Below, in pieces: positions 25,908 to 37,616 of a stretch of DNA of 64,000 nucleotides (the stretch's first letter is position 1; each line of letters opens with the position of its first letter). This stretch comes from Serratia liquefaciens ATCC 27592 (lineage in GTDB: Bacteria > Pseudomonadota > Gammaproteobacteria > Enterobacterales > Enterobacteriaceae). The position numbers and the translations under genes are program-made. Location: contig NC_021741.1 of the NCBI RefSeq assembly GCF_000422085.1, positions 186,001-250,000 on the forward strand, in the 5' to 3' direction. The notes beneath the pieces were generated by a model. That model made no database searches. It saw only the letters and a program-made list of their open reading frames with translations, and was not told the DNA's origin.

Positions 25908-26517
25908 TTTCGGTTTTCTCTTGCGAACGGATATAAAGACGATAAGCCACCTGACCGGTGACTTTTTCACGGTGTAATTGCCAGTTGGCCGGGACATCAG
26001 CGGCGGCGCTTTCGGCTTCGGCCTCTATATAGATCCAAGCCTCATCGGCCAGCCAGCCCTGCTGCTCCAGCAGCGTGACGGTTTCAGCCAGCAAGCCTTT
26101 GCGAAAAGGCGGATCGAGAAACACCACGTCAAACGGCTGAGCGGGGGTCGCCAGCCAGCTCAGCGCGTTGGTATTGACCACCTTGCCATTGCCCTGCAGC
26201 AGGGCCAGATTTTTTTCCAGTTGCTGCGCCACTGGGCGTTCAAACTCCAACAGCGTGACGCTGCCGGCATAGCGCGACAACGCCTCCAGACCGAGCGCAC
26301 CACTCCCGGCGAAACAGTCCAGGCAGCGTGCCCCCTGGATCACCGGCGCCAGCCAGTTGAACAGGGTTTCCCGAACGCGATCGGTGGTCGGACGCAGCCC
26401 GGGGCTGTTGGGTACCGGTAGTTTTCGCCCGCGCCATTGGCCACCGATAATGCGGATCTGCCCGGCCGCAGCCTGAGGCGGTTTTTTTGCCGATGCCCGT
26501 GGCGATAGTCTTGTCAT
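25897..26517 (-). CDS. rsmD: 16S rRNA m2G966 methyltransferase
   Basis: RsmD methylates guanine 966 of 16S rRNA on the assembled 30S subunit using S-adenosylmethionine. The 206-residue protein has IIGGQWRGRKLPVP near the start, the SAM-binding CLDCFAGSGALGLEALSR and the catalytic DPPF motif (VVFLDPPFRKG). E. coli RsmD has 198 residues. It is divergent from ftsY, as in E. coli, and overlaps yhhL. Confidence 0.96.
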   Translation of the reverse strand: MTRLSPRASAKKPPQAAAGQIRIIGGQWRGRKLPVPNSPGLRPTTDRVRETLFNWLAPVIQGARCLDCFAGSGALGLEALSRYAGSVTLLEFERPVAQQLEKNLALLQGNGKVVNTNALSWLATPAQPFDVVFLDPPFRKGLLAETVTLLEQQGWLADEAWIYIEAEAESAAADVPANWQLHREKVTGQVAYRLYIRSQEKTENAD

Positions 26518-26737
26518 AGGTTTGCTTTGATTGTTTTCTGGCGGTGAGGCCGAATGAGTTGGCGATAAGTTGCCTCTATTCTACCGGTGAGAGGCGCCGG
26601 GGGAAACGGTAAAACTTTGTTGCCTGATTTCACAGTGGAAAGCATGCCGGATGCGTGTTGCTGAACGAGGGAAAGTGATAGACTCGGCGAATTATTGTCA
26701 GCATAAGCAAGCCTTCGGTACGGAGTAGAGTCATAAC

Positions 26738-28357
<1,620 letters not shown>

Positions 28358-28362
28358 TACGG

Positions 28363-29034
28363 ATGATTCGCTTTGAACAGGTCAGTAAAGCTTATCTGGG
28401 CGGACGGCAGGCCCTGCAGGGGGTCGATTTCCATCTGCGCCCGGCAGAGATGGCGTTTCTGACCGGCCATTCCGGCGCGGGGAAGAGTACCCTGCTGAAA
28501 CTGATTTGTGGTATCGAACGGCCAAGCGCCGGCCATATTTGGTTTGGCGGCCATGACATCAGCCGGTTGAAAAACCGCGAGGTGCCGTTCCTGCGTCGTC
28601 AAATCGGCATGATTTTCCAGGATCACCATCTGCTGCTGGATCGCACGGTTTATGACAACGTGGCAATGCCACTGATTATCGCCGGCGCCAGCACCGAAGA
28701 CATCCGTCGCCGCGTTTCCGCTGCGTTGGACAAGGTCGGGCTGCTGGATAAGGCGAAGAACTTCCCGATTCAGCTTTCCGGCGGTGAGCAGCAGCGTGTG
28801 GGTATCGCCCGCGCGGTGGTGAACAAGCCGGCGGTACTGCTGGCGGATGAGCCTACCGGTAACCTGGACGATGCGTTGTCGGAAGGCATTCTGCGCCTGT
28901 TCGAAGAGTTTAACCGCGTGGGTGTCACCGTGTTGATGGCCACCCACGACACCGGGCTGATCGCCCGTCGCAATTACCGCATTCTGCGCCTGAGCCAGGG
29001 CCGCATGGCTGGAGGAGCGCATCATGGCGAATAA
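28363..29034 (+). CDS. ftsE: Cell division ABC transporter ATPase FtsE
   Basis: FtsE is the ATPase of the FtsEX complex at the septum, which activates murein hydrolases through EnvC. The 223-residue product has Walker [10 protein letters not shown], the signature LSGGEQQRV and Walker B VLLADEP. GAGG lies before the ATG, five bases after ftsY. It overlaps ftsX by 11 bases. Nearly identical to E. coli FtsE (222 residues). Confidence 0.98.
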   Translation: MIRFEQVSKAYLGGRQALQGVDFHLRPAEMAFLTGHSGAGKSTLLKLICGIERPSAGHIWFGGHDISRLKNREVPFLRRQIGMIFQDHHLLLDRTVYDNVAMPLIIAGASTEDIRRRVSAALDKVGLLDKAKNFPIQLSGGEQQRVGIARAVVNKPAVLLADEPTGNLDDALSEGILRLFEEFNRVGVTVLMATHDTGLIARRNYRILRLSQGRMAGGAHHGE

Positions 29035-29977
29035 TGCAAAAACCGCCAAGAGCAAAGCGCTGCGTGGCGGCTGGCGGGAACAATGGCGCTACGCCTGGAT
29101 GAACGCCGTCAAGGATATGCTGCGCCAGCCACTGGCGACGCTGCTGACGGTGATGGTCATCGCCATCTCCCTGACGCTGCCAAGCGTGTGTTATATCGTT
29201 TGGAAAAACGTCAGCACCGCGGCGACGCAATGGTACCCTACGCCGCAGTTAACGGTGTACCTGGATAAATCCCTGGATGACGACGCGGCGGTGAAAGTGC
29301 TCGACGCCATCAAAGCAGAAGCTGGCGTTGAGAAAGTGAATTACCTGTCGCGTGAAGAGGCCCGGGGCGAATTCCGCAACTGGTCCGGCTTTGGCGGCGC
29401 GCTGGATATGTTGGAAGAGAACCCGCTACCGGCGGTCGCTATCATCACGCCGAAAATGAGCTTCCAAAGTTCCGACACCCTCAATACCCTGCGCGATCGC
29501 GTCGCGGCGGTGCAGGGGGTGGATGAAGTGCGGATGGACGACAGTTGGTTTGCCCGTCTGGCTGCACTGACCGGGCTGGTGGGGCAAGTGGCTGCAATGA
29601 TCGGCGTGCTGATGGTGGTGGCGGTGTTCCTGGTGATCGGCAACAGCGTACGTCTGAGTATCTTCAGCCGTCGCGATACCATCAACGTGATGAAGCTGAT
29701 TGGCGCCACCGACGGTTTCATCCTGCGGCCGTTCCTGAACGGCGGTGCGATGCTGGGCTTCTTTGGTGCATTGCTGTCGTTGGTGTTGTCCGGGGCGATG
29801 GTGTGGCGGCTGGAGTCGGTGGTCACCGGCGTGGCCAAGGTGTTCGGCACCACCTTTACCCTGCACGGCCTGGGTTGGGATGAGGCGCTGTTGCTGCTGA
29901 TTGTTTCCGCGATGATCGGCTGGATCGCCGCCTGGCTGGCGACGGTGCAACATTTACGCCGATTTACACCACAATAA
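29024..29977 (+). CDS. ftsX: Cell division protein FtsX
   Basis: FtsX is the membrane partner of FtsE; its periplasmic loop recruits EnvC. The 317-residue product has a short cytoplasmic start, a first span ([20 protein letters not shown]), a periplasmic domain ([20 protein letters not shown]... to ...[11 protein letters not shown]) and three further spans, ending [14 protein letters not shown]. coli FtsX is 352 residues; the difference is a shorter N-terminal tail. GGAGG-type sequence within ftsE precedes the ATG. Confidence 0.97.
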   Translation: MANNAKTAKSKALRGGWREQWRYAWMNAVKDMLRQPLATLLTVMVIAISLTLPSVCYIVWKNVSTAATQWYPTPQLTVYLDKSLDDDAAVKVLDAIKAEAGVEKVNYLSREEARGEFRNWSGFGGALDMLEENPLPAVAIITPKMSFQSSDTLNTLRDRVAAVQGVDEVRMDDSWFARLAALTGLVGQVAAMIGVLMVVAVFLVIGNSVRLSIFSRRDTINVMKLIGATDGFILRPFLNGGAMLGFFGALLSLVLSGAMVWRLESVVTGVAKVFGTTFTLHGLGWDEALLLLIVSAMIGWIAAWLATVQHLRRFTPQ

Positions 29978-30292
29978 AGATTTTTTGGTATACTCTTCTC
30001 CTGCTGCTCCGAGCGTGTTGCGGGAGAAGAGCTACCGGCACTAACTTAAGCACCATCCAGTCTCTTCTTAGCGCACAAATTCCCTATCGGCCTGAATATT
30101 CGTCACGTATTGTCATGGACAATGCGATCGAAAAACTGTGAACTAATAGGGCGGAACGCGGTCAAAATCTGCAGCAAAATGTTATGGTGCCCGGCGTGTG
30201 GACCGCTTTTGCAATAGCAACTGCCGTTGAATCAATCATTTCCCCGCCGTGACAATCACCTGCATGACCTGTTTTTTCAAGAGAGGGTTTGA
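29978..30292 (+). promoter_or_regulatory. rpoH upstream control region
   Basis: The 315 bases between ftsX and rpoH should hold several promoters as in E. coli. Visible are an inverted repeat TCTTCTCC/GGAGAAGA (29994-30030), a palindrome TTGTC-ATG-GACAA at 30110-30122, and a sigma-E-type promoter listed separately. The start region of the mRNA with codons for [10 protein letters not shown] resembles the E. coli rpoH translational thermosensor region. Confidence 0.55.
30140..30166 (+). promoter_or_regulatory. Putative sigma-E promoter of rpoH
   Basis: GAACTA (30140-30145), a 16-base spacer and TCAAA (30162-30166) match the sigma-E form GAACTT-N16-TCTGA and lie where E. coli rpoH has its sigma-E promoter P3, about 127 bases before the ATG. 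It would raise RpoH when the envelope is under stress or at very high temperature. Confidence 0.6.
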
Positions 30293-31150
30293 ATGACCAA
30301 AGAAATGCAAACTTTAGCTTTAGTGCCCCAGGGCAGTTTGGAAGCCTATATCCGGGCTGCCAACACCTATCCGATGCTGACGGCAGAGGAAGAGCGGGAG
30401 CTGGCTGAACGGCTGCATTATCAGGGCGATCTGGAAGCCGCTAAGCAGCTCATCCTGTCTCACCTGCGCTTTGTCGCTCATATTGCCCGTAATTACTCCG
30501 GTTACGGCCTGCCTCAGGCAGACCTGATCCAGGAAGGTAATATTGGCCTGATGAAAGCTGTTCGCCGCTTCAACCCAGAGGTTGGTGTGCGTCTGGTTTC
30601 CTTTGCGGTGCATTGGATCAAGGCAGAAATTCACGAGTACGTACTGCGCAACTGGCGTATCGTCAAAGTGGCTACCACCAAAGCACAGCGCAAGCTGTTC
30701 TTTAACCTGCGTAAAACCAAGCAGCGTCTGGGCTGGTTCAATCAGGATGAGGTGGAATTGGTTGCTCGCGAGTTGGGTGTGACCAGCAAGGATGTCCGCG
30801 AGATGGAATCCCGCATGGCGGCGCAGGACATGACGTTCGATCCTACGCCGGACGACGAAGCCCGTGATGGCCAGTCTATGGCGCCGGTGCTGTACCTGCA
30901 GGATAAAAGCTCGGACTTCGCCGAAGGCATCGAGGAAGATAACTGGGAAAGCAACGCCGCAGACAAACTGGCCTATGCGCTGGAAGGTCTGGACGAGCGT
31001 AGCCAGCATATCATTCGCGCCCGTTGGTTGGATGACGACAATAAATCCACGTTGCAAGAGCTGGCCGATCAGTACGGTGTTTCCGCTGAGCGTGTGCGCC
31101 AGCTAGAAAAGAACGCCATGAAGAAACTGAAAATGGCGATCGAAGCCTAA
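30293..31150 (+). CDS. rpoH: Heat-shock sigma factor (sigma-32)
   Basis: RpoH directs RNA polymerase to heat-shock promoters. The 285-residue product has region 2 ([40 protein letters not shown]), the RpoH box QRKLFFNLR (132-140) specific to this sigma, and region 4 ending [22 protein letters not shown]. coli RpoH has 284 residues. GAGAGGG precedes the ATG. Translation is expected to be temperature-controlled by mRNA structure and the protein by DnaK/FtsH, as established in E. coli. A strong terminator follows. Confidence 0.98.
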   Translation: MTKEMQTLALVPQGSLEAYIRAANTYPMLTAEEERELAERLHYQGDLEAAKQLILSHLRFVAHIARNYSGYGLPQADLIQEGNIGLMKAVRRFNPEVGVRLVSFAVHWIKAEIHEYVLRNWRIVKVATTKAQRKLFFNLRKTKQRLGWFNQDEVELVARELGVTSKDVREMESRMAAQDMTFDPTPDDEARDGQSMAPVLYLQDKSSDFAEGIEEDNWESNAADKLAYALEGLDERSQHIIRARWLDDDNKSTLQELADQYGVSAERVRQLEKNAMKKLKMAIEA

Positions 31151-31165
31151 TCCCGCATAAGCGTT

Positions 31166-31192
31166 AAAAAGCCCGGCTAGCCGGGCTTTTTT
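31166..31192. terminator. Strong bidirectional terminator after rpoH
   Basis: GCCCGGC-TA-GCCGGGC flanked by A5 on the left and T6 on the right is a classical terminator in both directions. It ends rpoH and the convergent TPR-protein operon. Confidence 0.9.
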
Positions 31193-31209
31193 GTGCCTGA
31201 AATTCGGCG

Positions 31210-33291
31210 TTACGGCGCGATCGCAGCAAAATCGGGTGCCGGACAGTCATAACCAAACTTGTTGGCCCAGGCATAGCGCGTCCCGTTATTGATATAGCGC
31301 TGATACAGCGCCCGGCCGGTTTTCGCGTCACGTTTAATCACCCAACCGGCGGCATTACACAACACGGCGGCATAGGCCTGGCTTTTTGGCGGCAGTAAGT
31401 CGGCGGCCTGCTGCGCCAGATCAACCGCCTGCCAGCGGTAGTGCAGGAAGCGATTATCCTGCGGCGGTAACGCCGCTTTGGCCCGTGCTGCCTCGGCACT
31501 GCTGATCCAGCTCTTATGCTTGAGCTCACGCGTATCAAAGGCATCCCCCAGATAGGAATAACCGGCGTCATAAATTGCATAGTCCGGTGTCATCTCATAA
31601 CCCGTGAACACCAATCCCTGGCTGCGCAGCAGCGTTGCAGCCTGATAGTAGGCTTTGGCCCGCGCCAGCTTGTCTGCGGATTTATCCTGCGCCGTTTTCA
31701 GCGTATCGGCGTACTGTTGGGCAACCTGACGATAGTTCGGGATGTCAAAGTAGGCCATTGCTTCTTGAGGGCGTCCGGCGCGCATCAGCCGCCGCGCCAG
31801 CAGCTCGCGCAGTTGCACCTCCGGCGTAAGCGGCTGGCCGTTGTAGTCGTCGGGATTGACCGGTTTCAACGGCGTAGCTGGGGCTGGCACATGCTTATCA
31901 ACAAAGCCTTTCAGTTCATCGATGGTCAGCACGCGTTCGGCCACGTCGGCGACGTCCGCCCAGTAAATATCTTTGCCGCGATAAAGGAAGTCCATTGCCT
32001 GCAGATAGTCGCCGCGATCCAGGGCCAGAATAGCCTGCTCCCCCGCCACCCGGCATTCGGGCACGATGGTTTCTGGCGTAAAGTCCGCATTACGCTGTTC
32101 GCCCCAGCTTTCATTGGAGGGGAATGCGGCCGCCGCTTTGGCGTAGTCTGCGGTAGCGGCTTTAACATCCCCGTCGCGCAGCGCCATTTTGGCGCGTAAC
32201 CACCAGGCCAGGCCACTGTCGCCAGCGTGTTTTAGCAGGCTGGCCGCCATCGGGTATTGTCCTGCTCGGTAGGCCAGCGCCGCCAGCCGGTCGCTGCCGC
32301 TGAAACCGCTTTTCACCGAGGCGTCCAGCAGCGTCAGGATTTGGCTGATGATTTGTGCTGAGCGAGTGCCGGTGCCGTCCGTATCGGTCATTTGCAGATT
32401 ACTGCTGCGGGCAAACAGCTCAATGGTGACCAGTTGTTGGATCAGCGGATCGGCGATTGTTTGCTTAAGAATATCGAAGTGATCCGGATTGACCAGGTAA
32501 CTGGAGACGTACTGCAGCGACAGTGCCCCATTTTGGTCACCCTGTGCCGCCTGTTGAGCATATAACTTCGCTGCCTGGGTGACGTTGCCGAGCCAAAAAT
32601 GAATGCGGGCCTGCTGCCCCAGGCTGCTCAGCGCCAGTTGATCTGGATCGGCCGTACCGCCTTTCACTTTATCAATCACCTGCTGGAAGGCCGCTAGCGC
32701 CTGCTCGAGCTGGGGCTTCGCGGGATGTTCGACTGCGATGCTCGAGCCGTCACCTTCGTTTTCCGGCGTGCCGTGATCGCCCATCAACAACCGGCCGAGT
32801 GAATACTGCGCCCTTAGCCCCCAGTCACCTTGATCTGCGGCAGGTAGCGCCAGAACCTGCTGGAAGTACTCGCTGGCGCGCGGATCTTTACCGGCGAAGG
32901 CCACTGCACCCAGTTGGTAAAGGCGGGCCGCGTCAGACAGCCCCTGGCTATTGACCGCATCGGCCTCTTCAACGGTTTTTGCCGCACGCATTTTCTCGAT
33001 GATGATAGTTTCCGGCGACAGCGGCATCGGTTTCGGTGGCATCGCCGGTGGCGGTGCTTTCCACAACGGCAGCTGTTTATCCACTGCGACCAGACGCCCG
33101 GCTTCAAAGGCAAAGTTGCCTTCCGGCATATACAGCAGCGTGCCGTTGCGATCGACCAGTAAACGGTTAGGGAAATCCGGCCCGCAGGCGTAGCCATTAA
33201 GTGGCATCGCCAGCGCCGAGCCGATCAGGGCAGCCAGTAGAAGAGTTCGGCCGCGCAGAGTCCGTGTAGCGCGTGCATTACGGTGTGACAA
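31210..33291 (-). CDS. Exported TPR-like protein of unknown function
   Basis: This 693-residue product has a signal sequence (GRTLLLAALIGSALAMPLNGYA) followed by CGPDFPN. The body is helical with repeated units such as AQYSLGRLLMG, AALAFQQVIDKV and AARIHFWLGNVTQAAKLYAQQA that suggest tetratricopeptide-like or Sel1-like repeats. No catalytic motif is seen. The start lies 14 bases inside the upstream DUF3142 gene, so the two are co-translated. E. coli lacks both genes at this place. It is probably a periplasmic or outer-membrane scaffold protein; function is unknown. Confidence 0.75.
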   Translation of the reverse strand: MSHRNARATRTLRGRTLLLAALIGSALAMPLNGYACGPDFPNRLLVDRNGTLLYMPEGNFAFEAGRLVAVDKQLPLWKAPPPAMPPKPMPLSPETIIIEKMRAAKTVEEADAVNSQGLSDAARLYQLGAVAFAGKDPRASEYFQQVLALPAADQGDWGLRAQYSLGRLLMGDHGTPENEGDGSSIAVEHPAKPQLEQALAAFQQVIDKVKGGTADPDQLALSSLGQQARIHFWLGNVTQAAKLYAQQAAQGDQNGALSLQYVSSYLVNPDHFDILKQTIADPLIQQLVTIELFARSSNLQMTDTDGTGTRSAQIISQILTLLDASVKSGFSGSDRLAALAYRAGQYPMAASLLKHAGDSGLAWWLRAKMALRDGDVKAATADYAKAAAAFPSNESWGEQRNADFTPETIVPECRVAGEQAILALDRGDYLQAMDFLYRGKDIYWADVADVAERVLTIDELKGFVDKHVPAPATPLKPVNPDDYNGQPLTPEVQLRELLARRLMRAGRPQEAMAYFDIPNYRQVAQQYADTLKTAQDKSADKLARAKAYYQAATLLRSQGLVFTGYEMTPDYAIYDAGYSYLGDAFDTRELKHKSWISSAEAARAKAALPPQDNRFLHYRWQAVDLAQQAADLLPPKSQAYAAVLCNAAGWVIKRDAKTGRALYQRYINNGTRYAWANKFGYDCPAPDFAAIAP

Positions 33292-34495
33292 GGGTGCCTC
33301 CTGGCGTCAGTTGTTGGCAGCGGATCCAGCCCAACGGCCGGGACTGCCCGGCGCGCAGCTGATCACTGCGGGTAAGCACAAAGCGTAGTCGTTGAGGCTC
33401 GCTTTCCAGCCGGTAGTTGCCTGCCGCGTCCGCCGCCAGGCACTCGCTGGCGGTGATGACGATTTCGTGCGGCAGCGGTGCATCCACCGGCCCGTTATTT
33501 TGAATTATCAGATCATTCAGCCCATTTTGCAGCGCCTGAGGGCTAAATTTTACCTGCCAGCTGACGTCGAGCGGTTGCTTTTCTATTACCGACCTCAGCG
33601 TAGCCAGTGACCAGGCGCGGCGATCGTCCTCCAGTGGCAAACGGAACCAGATCAGGCCCAGCAGGTGTGGTGTCGTCCGTGTGTTCAACTGGCGCAGAAA
33701 ATCGGCCACCTGCTGCGGCGCGACCGTCAGCTCGCGCGAGGTACCCGCCACGCGTATGGAGGCTTCGCTTTCCACCTGCGCGCCTTGCGTATCGAACCCC
33801 ACCAAACCCATACCATAGGCAGGCAGCGCCACCCGGAAAGGTCTTGGCGTGATTTGTGCGTACTGTTTTACCCACCGCAGTGCCAGCGGGGCAGCAAACA
33901 GGCCTTGTTCGGGCGACAGTACGGCATGCACCTGCAGCACGGAGCTGTCTGCCTGTTGCAAGACACCGGGAAGCGCAGCTGAGCCGATCCAGGCCGGCAA
34001 TGCGGTAATGCCCAGTTGCAGTGAGGAGGGCAATTGCTGACGCAACTGCTGCAGGAAATGCTGATAGGCGGGCAGGCGCGCGGTAGCTGCGTCATGATCG
34101 ATTTCAACGCCGATCACTTGCAGCCCGGCGGCTTGCCAGCGTTGCACCTGTTTTAGCAAACGTTGGCGAATCGCGACTTCATCCAGTTGCGTCAACTGCC
34201 CATCCAGACGGGCCACCAGCCACAGCGGGCGGCCATCTTGTTTCAGTAAGGGGAGATTGACCGGGATTTCCCGCCAGCCCTCACGCGGGTGCACTTGTAA
34301 ACCCAGCACCCGCAGCGTAGGGAACAGATCGCGGCTTTGCGCTAGTGCGGCAGCATGCTGCGGCGTCCAAACGCGTTGCCAGACGTAGACCTGATTATCC
34401 CAGGTCGGCTGTATCCGCAGCGCCTGCTGGCGGCCGCCAAACCAGGCGATTAACGCCAGCACCAGCACCAACAGTGCGAGGAACCTGCGCTTCAT
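33278..34495 (-). CDS. DUF3142-like protein
   Basis: The 405-residue product has an N-terminal membrane anchor or signal (FLALLVLVLALIAWFGG). The body resembles a glycosidase-like TIM barrel of the DUF3142 family: VIGVEIDHDAATARLPAYQHFLQQL, LGITALPAWIG and the strand-plus-acid segment EIDHD could form an active site. Family assignment is from memory of these motifs. It overlaps panM by four bases (ATGA) and the TPR gene by 14, so the three genes form one operon on the minus strand. Function is unknown. Confidence 0.7.
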   Translation of the reverse strand: MKRRFLALLVLVLALIAWFGGRQQALRIQPTWDNQVYVWQRVWTPQHAAALAQSRDLFPTLRVLGLQVHPREGWREIPVNLPLLKQDGRPLWLVARLDGQLTQLDEVAIRQRLLKQVQRWQAAGLQVIGVEIDHDAATARLPAYQHFLQQLRQQLPSSLQLGITALPAWIGSAALPGVLQQADSSVLQVHAVLSPEQGLFAAPLALRWVKQYAQITPRPFRVALPAYGMGLVGFDTQGAQVESEASIRVAGTSRELTVAPQQVADFLRQLNTRTTPHLLGLIWFRLPLEDDRRAWSLATLRSVIEKQPLDVSWQVKFSPQALQNGLNDLIIQNNGPVDAPLPHEIVITASECLAADAAGNYRLESEPQRLRFVLTRSDQLRAGQSRPLGWIRCQQLTPGGTLVTP

Positions 34496-34884
34496 CGTTG
34501 CCAGAGTTCGCCTTGATGAGTGAAACCGCAGGCGCGCATAAAGTTATCCACCTCGCCCCGCTCGCGTGGGGTCAGACCGGCGGTCGAAAGCTGCCAATGC
34601 GTTATCTGCGGTAACTGACGCTGCACGTCCTGCACCAGATACAGCCCGACGCCGCGACGGCGCGTGACTTCACGCACCAGCAAATCCTGCAGTTGGGCAC
34701 GTTCACCGTCCAGCTCGAGTTTCACCGCCCCCAACAGCCGCTCATTGAAGCGTGCGGCGAACAGCGCTTTATTGCCGTTCAACCCGCTTTGCCACTGTTC
34801 CGGCTGCTGATGCGGCCAGATTTTGCCAAGGTCGATAAGGTCTTGCTGGGACAGCGTGGTTAATCGCTCAATAGTCAGTTTCAT
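34492..34884 (-). CDS. panM: PanD maturation factor PanM (PanZ)
   Basis: PanM is a GNAT-fold protein that triggers self-cleavage of pro-PanD (aspartate decarboxylase) and, with CoA, inhibits it, controlling pantothenate and CoA synthesis. The 130-residue product begins MKLTIERLTTLSQQDLIDLGKIWP and has the CoA-binding turn REVTRRRGVGLYL, both as in E. coli PanM (127 residues). The start at 34884 matches the family; the longer frame is not used. It lies between rpoH and liv genes as in E. coli, but leads into two unrelated genes here. Confidence 0.92.
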   Translation of the reverse strand: MKLTIERLTTLSQQDLIDLGKIWPHQQPEQWQSGLNGNKALFAARFNERLLGAVKLELDGERAQLQDLLVREVTRRRGVGLYLVQDVQRQLPQITHWQLSTAGLTPRERGEVDNFMRACGFTHQGELWQR

Positions 34885-35290
34885 GCAGGATTTCCGAACG
34901 GCTAATCGATGCCGACAGTGTAATAGATCTTGCACAGAGCGTTGTGTAAGTTTTTCTGTACGATTACTGCGCAAAATGTTTTTTGCAGGACGCATTTTCC
35001 GAGTAAATATGTAGTTAATCGATCGAGAACCAGCATAACGCGCTGTGCCTGATGCAAAACAGCGCAGATTTAATCCGGATTTTATGCTGTTTACACCGCT
35101 TGTTTCTGATTGTGTAAGTTGATTTGCAGCAGAAAATTCCTGTTTAATGGCATGAAAAATAAAGTCTTATTAGAAAATATTGCCACAAAAACACCTAAAT
35201 CATTATTACTTATGAATAAAAGCAGTAAATAAGGGTTGGGTGTCGGCAAACACAACAGGTACGTTCACAACGACAGATGGGGATTTGCGG
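34885..35290 (+). promoter_or_regulatory. panM/livK divergent region
   Basis: The 406 bases hold the panM promoter (minus) and the livK promoter. A candidate for livK is TTGATT (35119-35124), 18 bases, TTTAAT (35143-35148), overlapped by an Lrp-like sequence CAGAAAATTCCTG (35130 onward). The livK leader would be about 140 bases. E. coli has livJ in this area; no such gene is present. Confidence 0.4.
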
Positions 35291-36406
35291 ATGAAATTAA
35301 CAAAAGGTAAGGCGCTGTTGGCGGGTTGTATCGCGATGGCTATCGGGCATGCGGCAATGGCGAAAGACATCAAGGTGGCGATCGTCGGGGCGATGTCCGG
35401 CCCGGTGGCGCAGTATGGCGATATGGAATTCACCGGCGCCCGTCAGGCGATTGCCGATATCAACGCCAAGGGCGGTATCAAGGGCGACAAACTGGTCGGC
35501 GTGGAATATGACGACGCCTGCGATCCAAAACAGGCAGTAGCCGTCGCCAACAAGGTAATCAATGACGGTATCCGCTATGTGATCGGCCACCTGTGCTCAT
35601 CCTCGACGCAGCCGGCTTCCGACATCTATGAAGATGAAGGCGTCATCATGATCACCCCGGCGGCCACTAACGCCGATCTGACCACCCGTGGTTACAAAAT
35701 GATCATGCGTACCACCGGCCTGGATTCCGATCAGGGGCCAACGGCGGCGAAATACATCCTCAGCGAGATCAAACCCAAGCGCATTGCCGTGGTTCACGAC
35801 AAGCAGCAGTATGGCGAAGGCCTGGCGCGCTCGGTGCGCGACAGCCTGAAAAAGCAGGGCACCGACGTGGTGATGTTTGAAGGTATCACCGCTGGCGATA
35901 AAGATTTCTCCACCCTGGTGGCGCGCCTGAAGAAAGAAAATGTCGATTTCGTTTACTTTGGCGGTTACTACCCGGAAATGGGCCAGATCCTGCGTCAGGC
36001 TAAACAGGCCGGTTTGACCACCCGCTTTATGGGGCCGGAAGGCGTGGGCAACTCCTCACTGTCCAATATCGCCGGTGCCGCCTCTGAAGGCATGCTGGTG
36101 ACCCTGCCTAAACGTTACGATCAGGTCCCTGCCAACAAACCTGTTGTAGATGCGCTTAAAGCCAAAAAGCTGGATCCAACCGGACCGTTCGTCTGGACCA
36201 CTTACGCGGCGCTGCAATCTCTGACTGCCGGGATGGAGCGCAGCGGCAGCCAGGAACCGGCCGACATCGTCAAGGACCTGAAAACCGGCAAGCCGGTGGA
36301 GACCGTGATGGGGCCGTTGAGCTGGGATGACAAAGGCGATCTTAAAGGCTTCGAGTTCGGCGTGTTCGAATGGCATGCTGACGGCACTTCAACGCCGATT
36401 AAATAA
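35291..36406 (+). CDS. livK: Branched-chain amino acid periplasmic binding protein
   Basis: This protein binds leucine (and in some relatives isoleucine/valine) in the periplasm and delivers it to LivHMGF. The 371-residue product has a signal peptide (ending GHAAMA) and the family body [21 protein letters not shown]...[19 protein letters not shown], close to E. coli LivK (369) and LivJ. Because only one such gene is here and it heads livHMGF, livK is the better name. The ATG at 35291 starts the signal peptide; an upstream ATG at 35240 is not used. Confidence 0.95.
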   Translation: MKLTKGKALLAGCIAMAIGHAAMAKDIKVAIVGAMSGPVAQYGDMEFTGARQAIADINAKGGIKGDKLVGVEYDDACDPKQAVAVANKVINDGIRYVIGHLCSSSTQPASDIYEDEGVIMITPAATNADLTTRGYKMIMRTTGLDSDQGPTAAKYILSEIKPKRIAVVHDKQQYGEGLARSVRDSLKKQGTDVVMFEGITAGDKDFSTLVARLKKENVDFVYFGGYYPEMGQILRQAKQAGLTTRFMGPEGVGNSSLSNIAGAASEGMLVTLPKRYDQVPANKPVVDALKAKKLDPTGPFVWTTYAALQSLTAGMERSGSQEPADIVKDLKTGKPVETVMGPLSWDDKGDLKGFEFGVFEWHADGTSTPIK

Positions 36407-36533
36407 TATACCCGTCGTCTTTCACGTTGCAGCGTTGTTGGCTTCACGGGTGCACCCCAGTCACTTAGTTTACTAAGCTCCTGGGGATTTACCCGCTTGC
36501 CGCCTAGCTGCAACGCGAAATCCATTGGGTATA
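36407..36533. repeat. ERIC element
   Basis: This 127-base imperfect palindrome begins TATACCC, ends GGGTATA, and contains TACTAAGCTCCTGGGGATT and CACCCCAGTCACTTAGTTT, matching both conserved parts of the enterobacterial repetitive intergenic consensus. Its length equals the ERIC consensus. It starts at the livK stop and would be transcribed with the operon, forming a long hairpin between livK and livH. Confidence 0.9.
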
Positions 36534-36567
36534 AGCGTTTTTAATGATTGTCATTTCAGGTTTGCTT

Positions 36568-36665
36568 TACCCAAAATAAATTGAAGTTGCATCAAGGCGG
36601 CAAGGGAACGATTCGGGTGAATGAGTGCAGCCAACACAAATGCAGCTTCAAGTGTGATGGGTATA
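36568..36665. repeat. Second, shorter ERIC-like palindromic repeat
   Basis: This 98-base segment begins TACCCA, ends GGGTATA, and has TTGAAGTTGCA near the left end complemented by TGCAGCTTCAA near the right end. It resembles ERIC-type repeats of Serratia and Yersinia with a reduced centre. It is directly before livH. Confidence 0.6.
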
Positions 36666-36689
36666 GAAAGCACAGCCAAGGGTTAGAGT

Positions 36690-37612
<923 letters not shown>

Positions 37613-37616
<4 letters not shown>

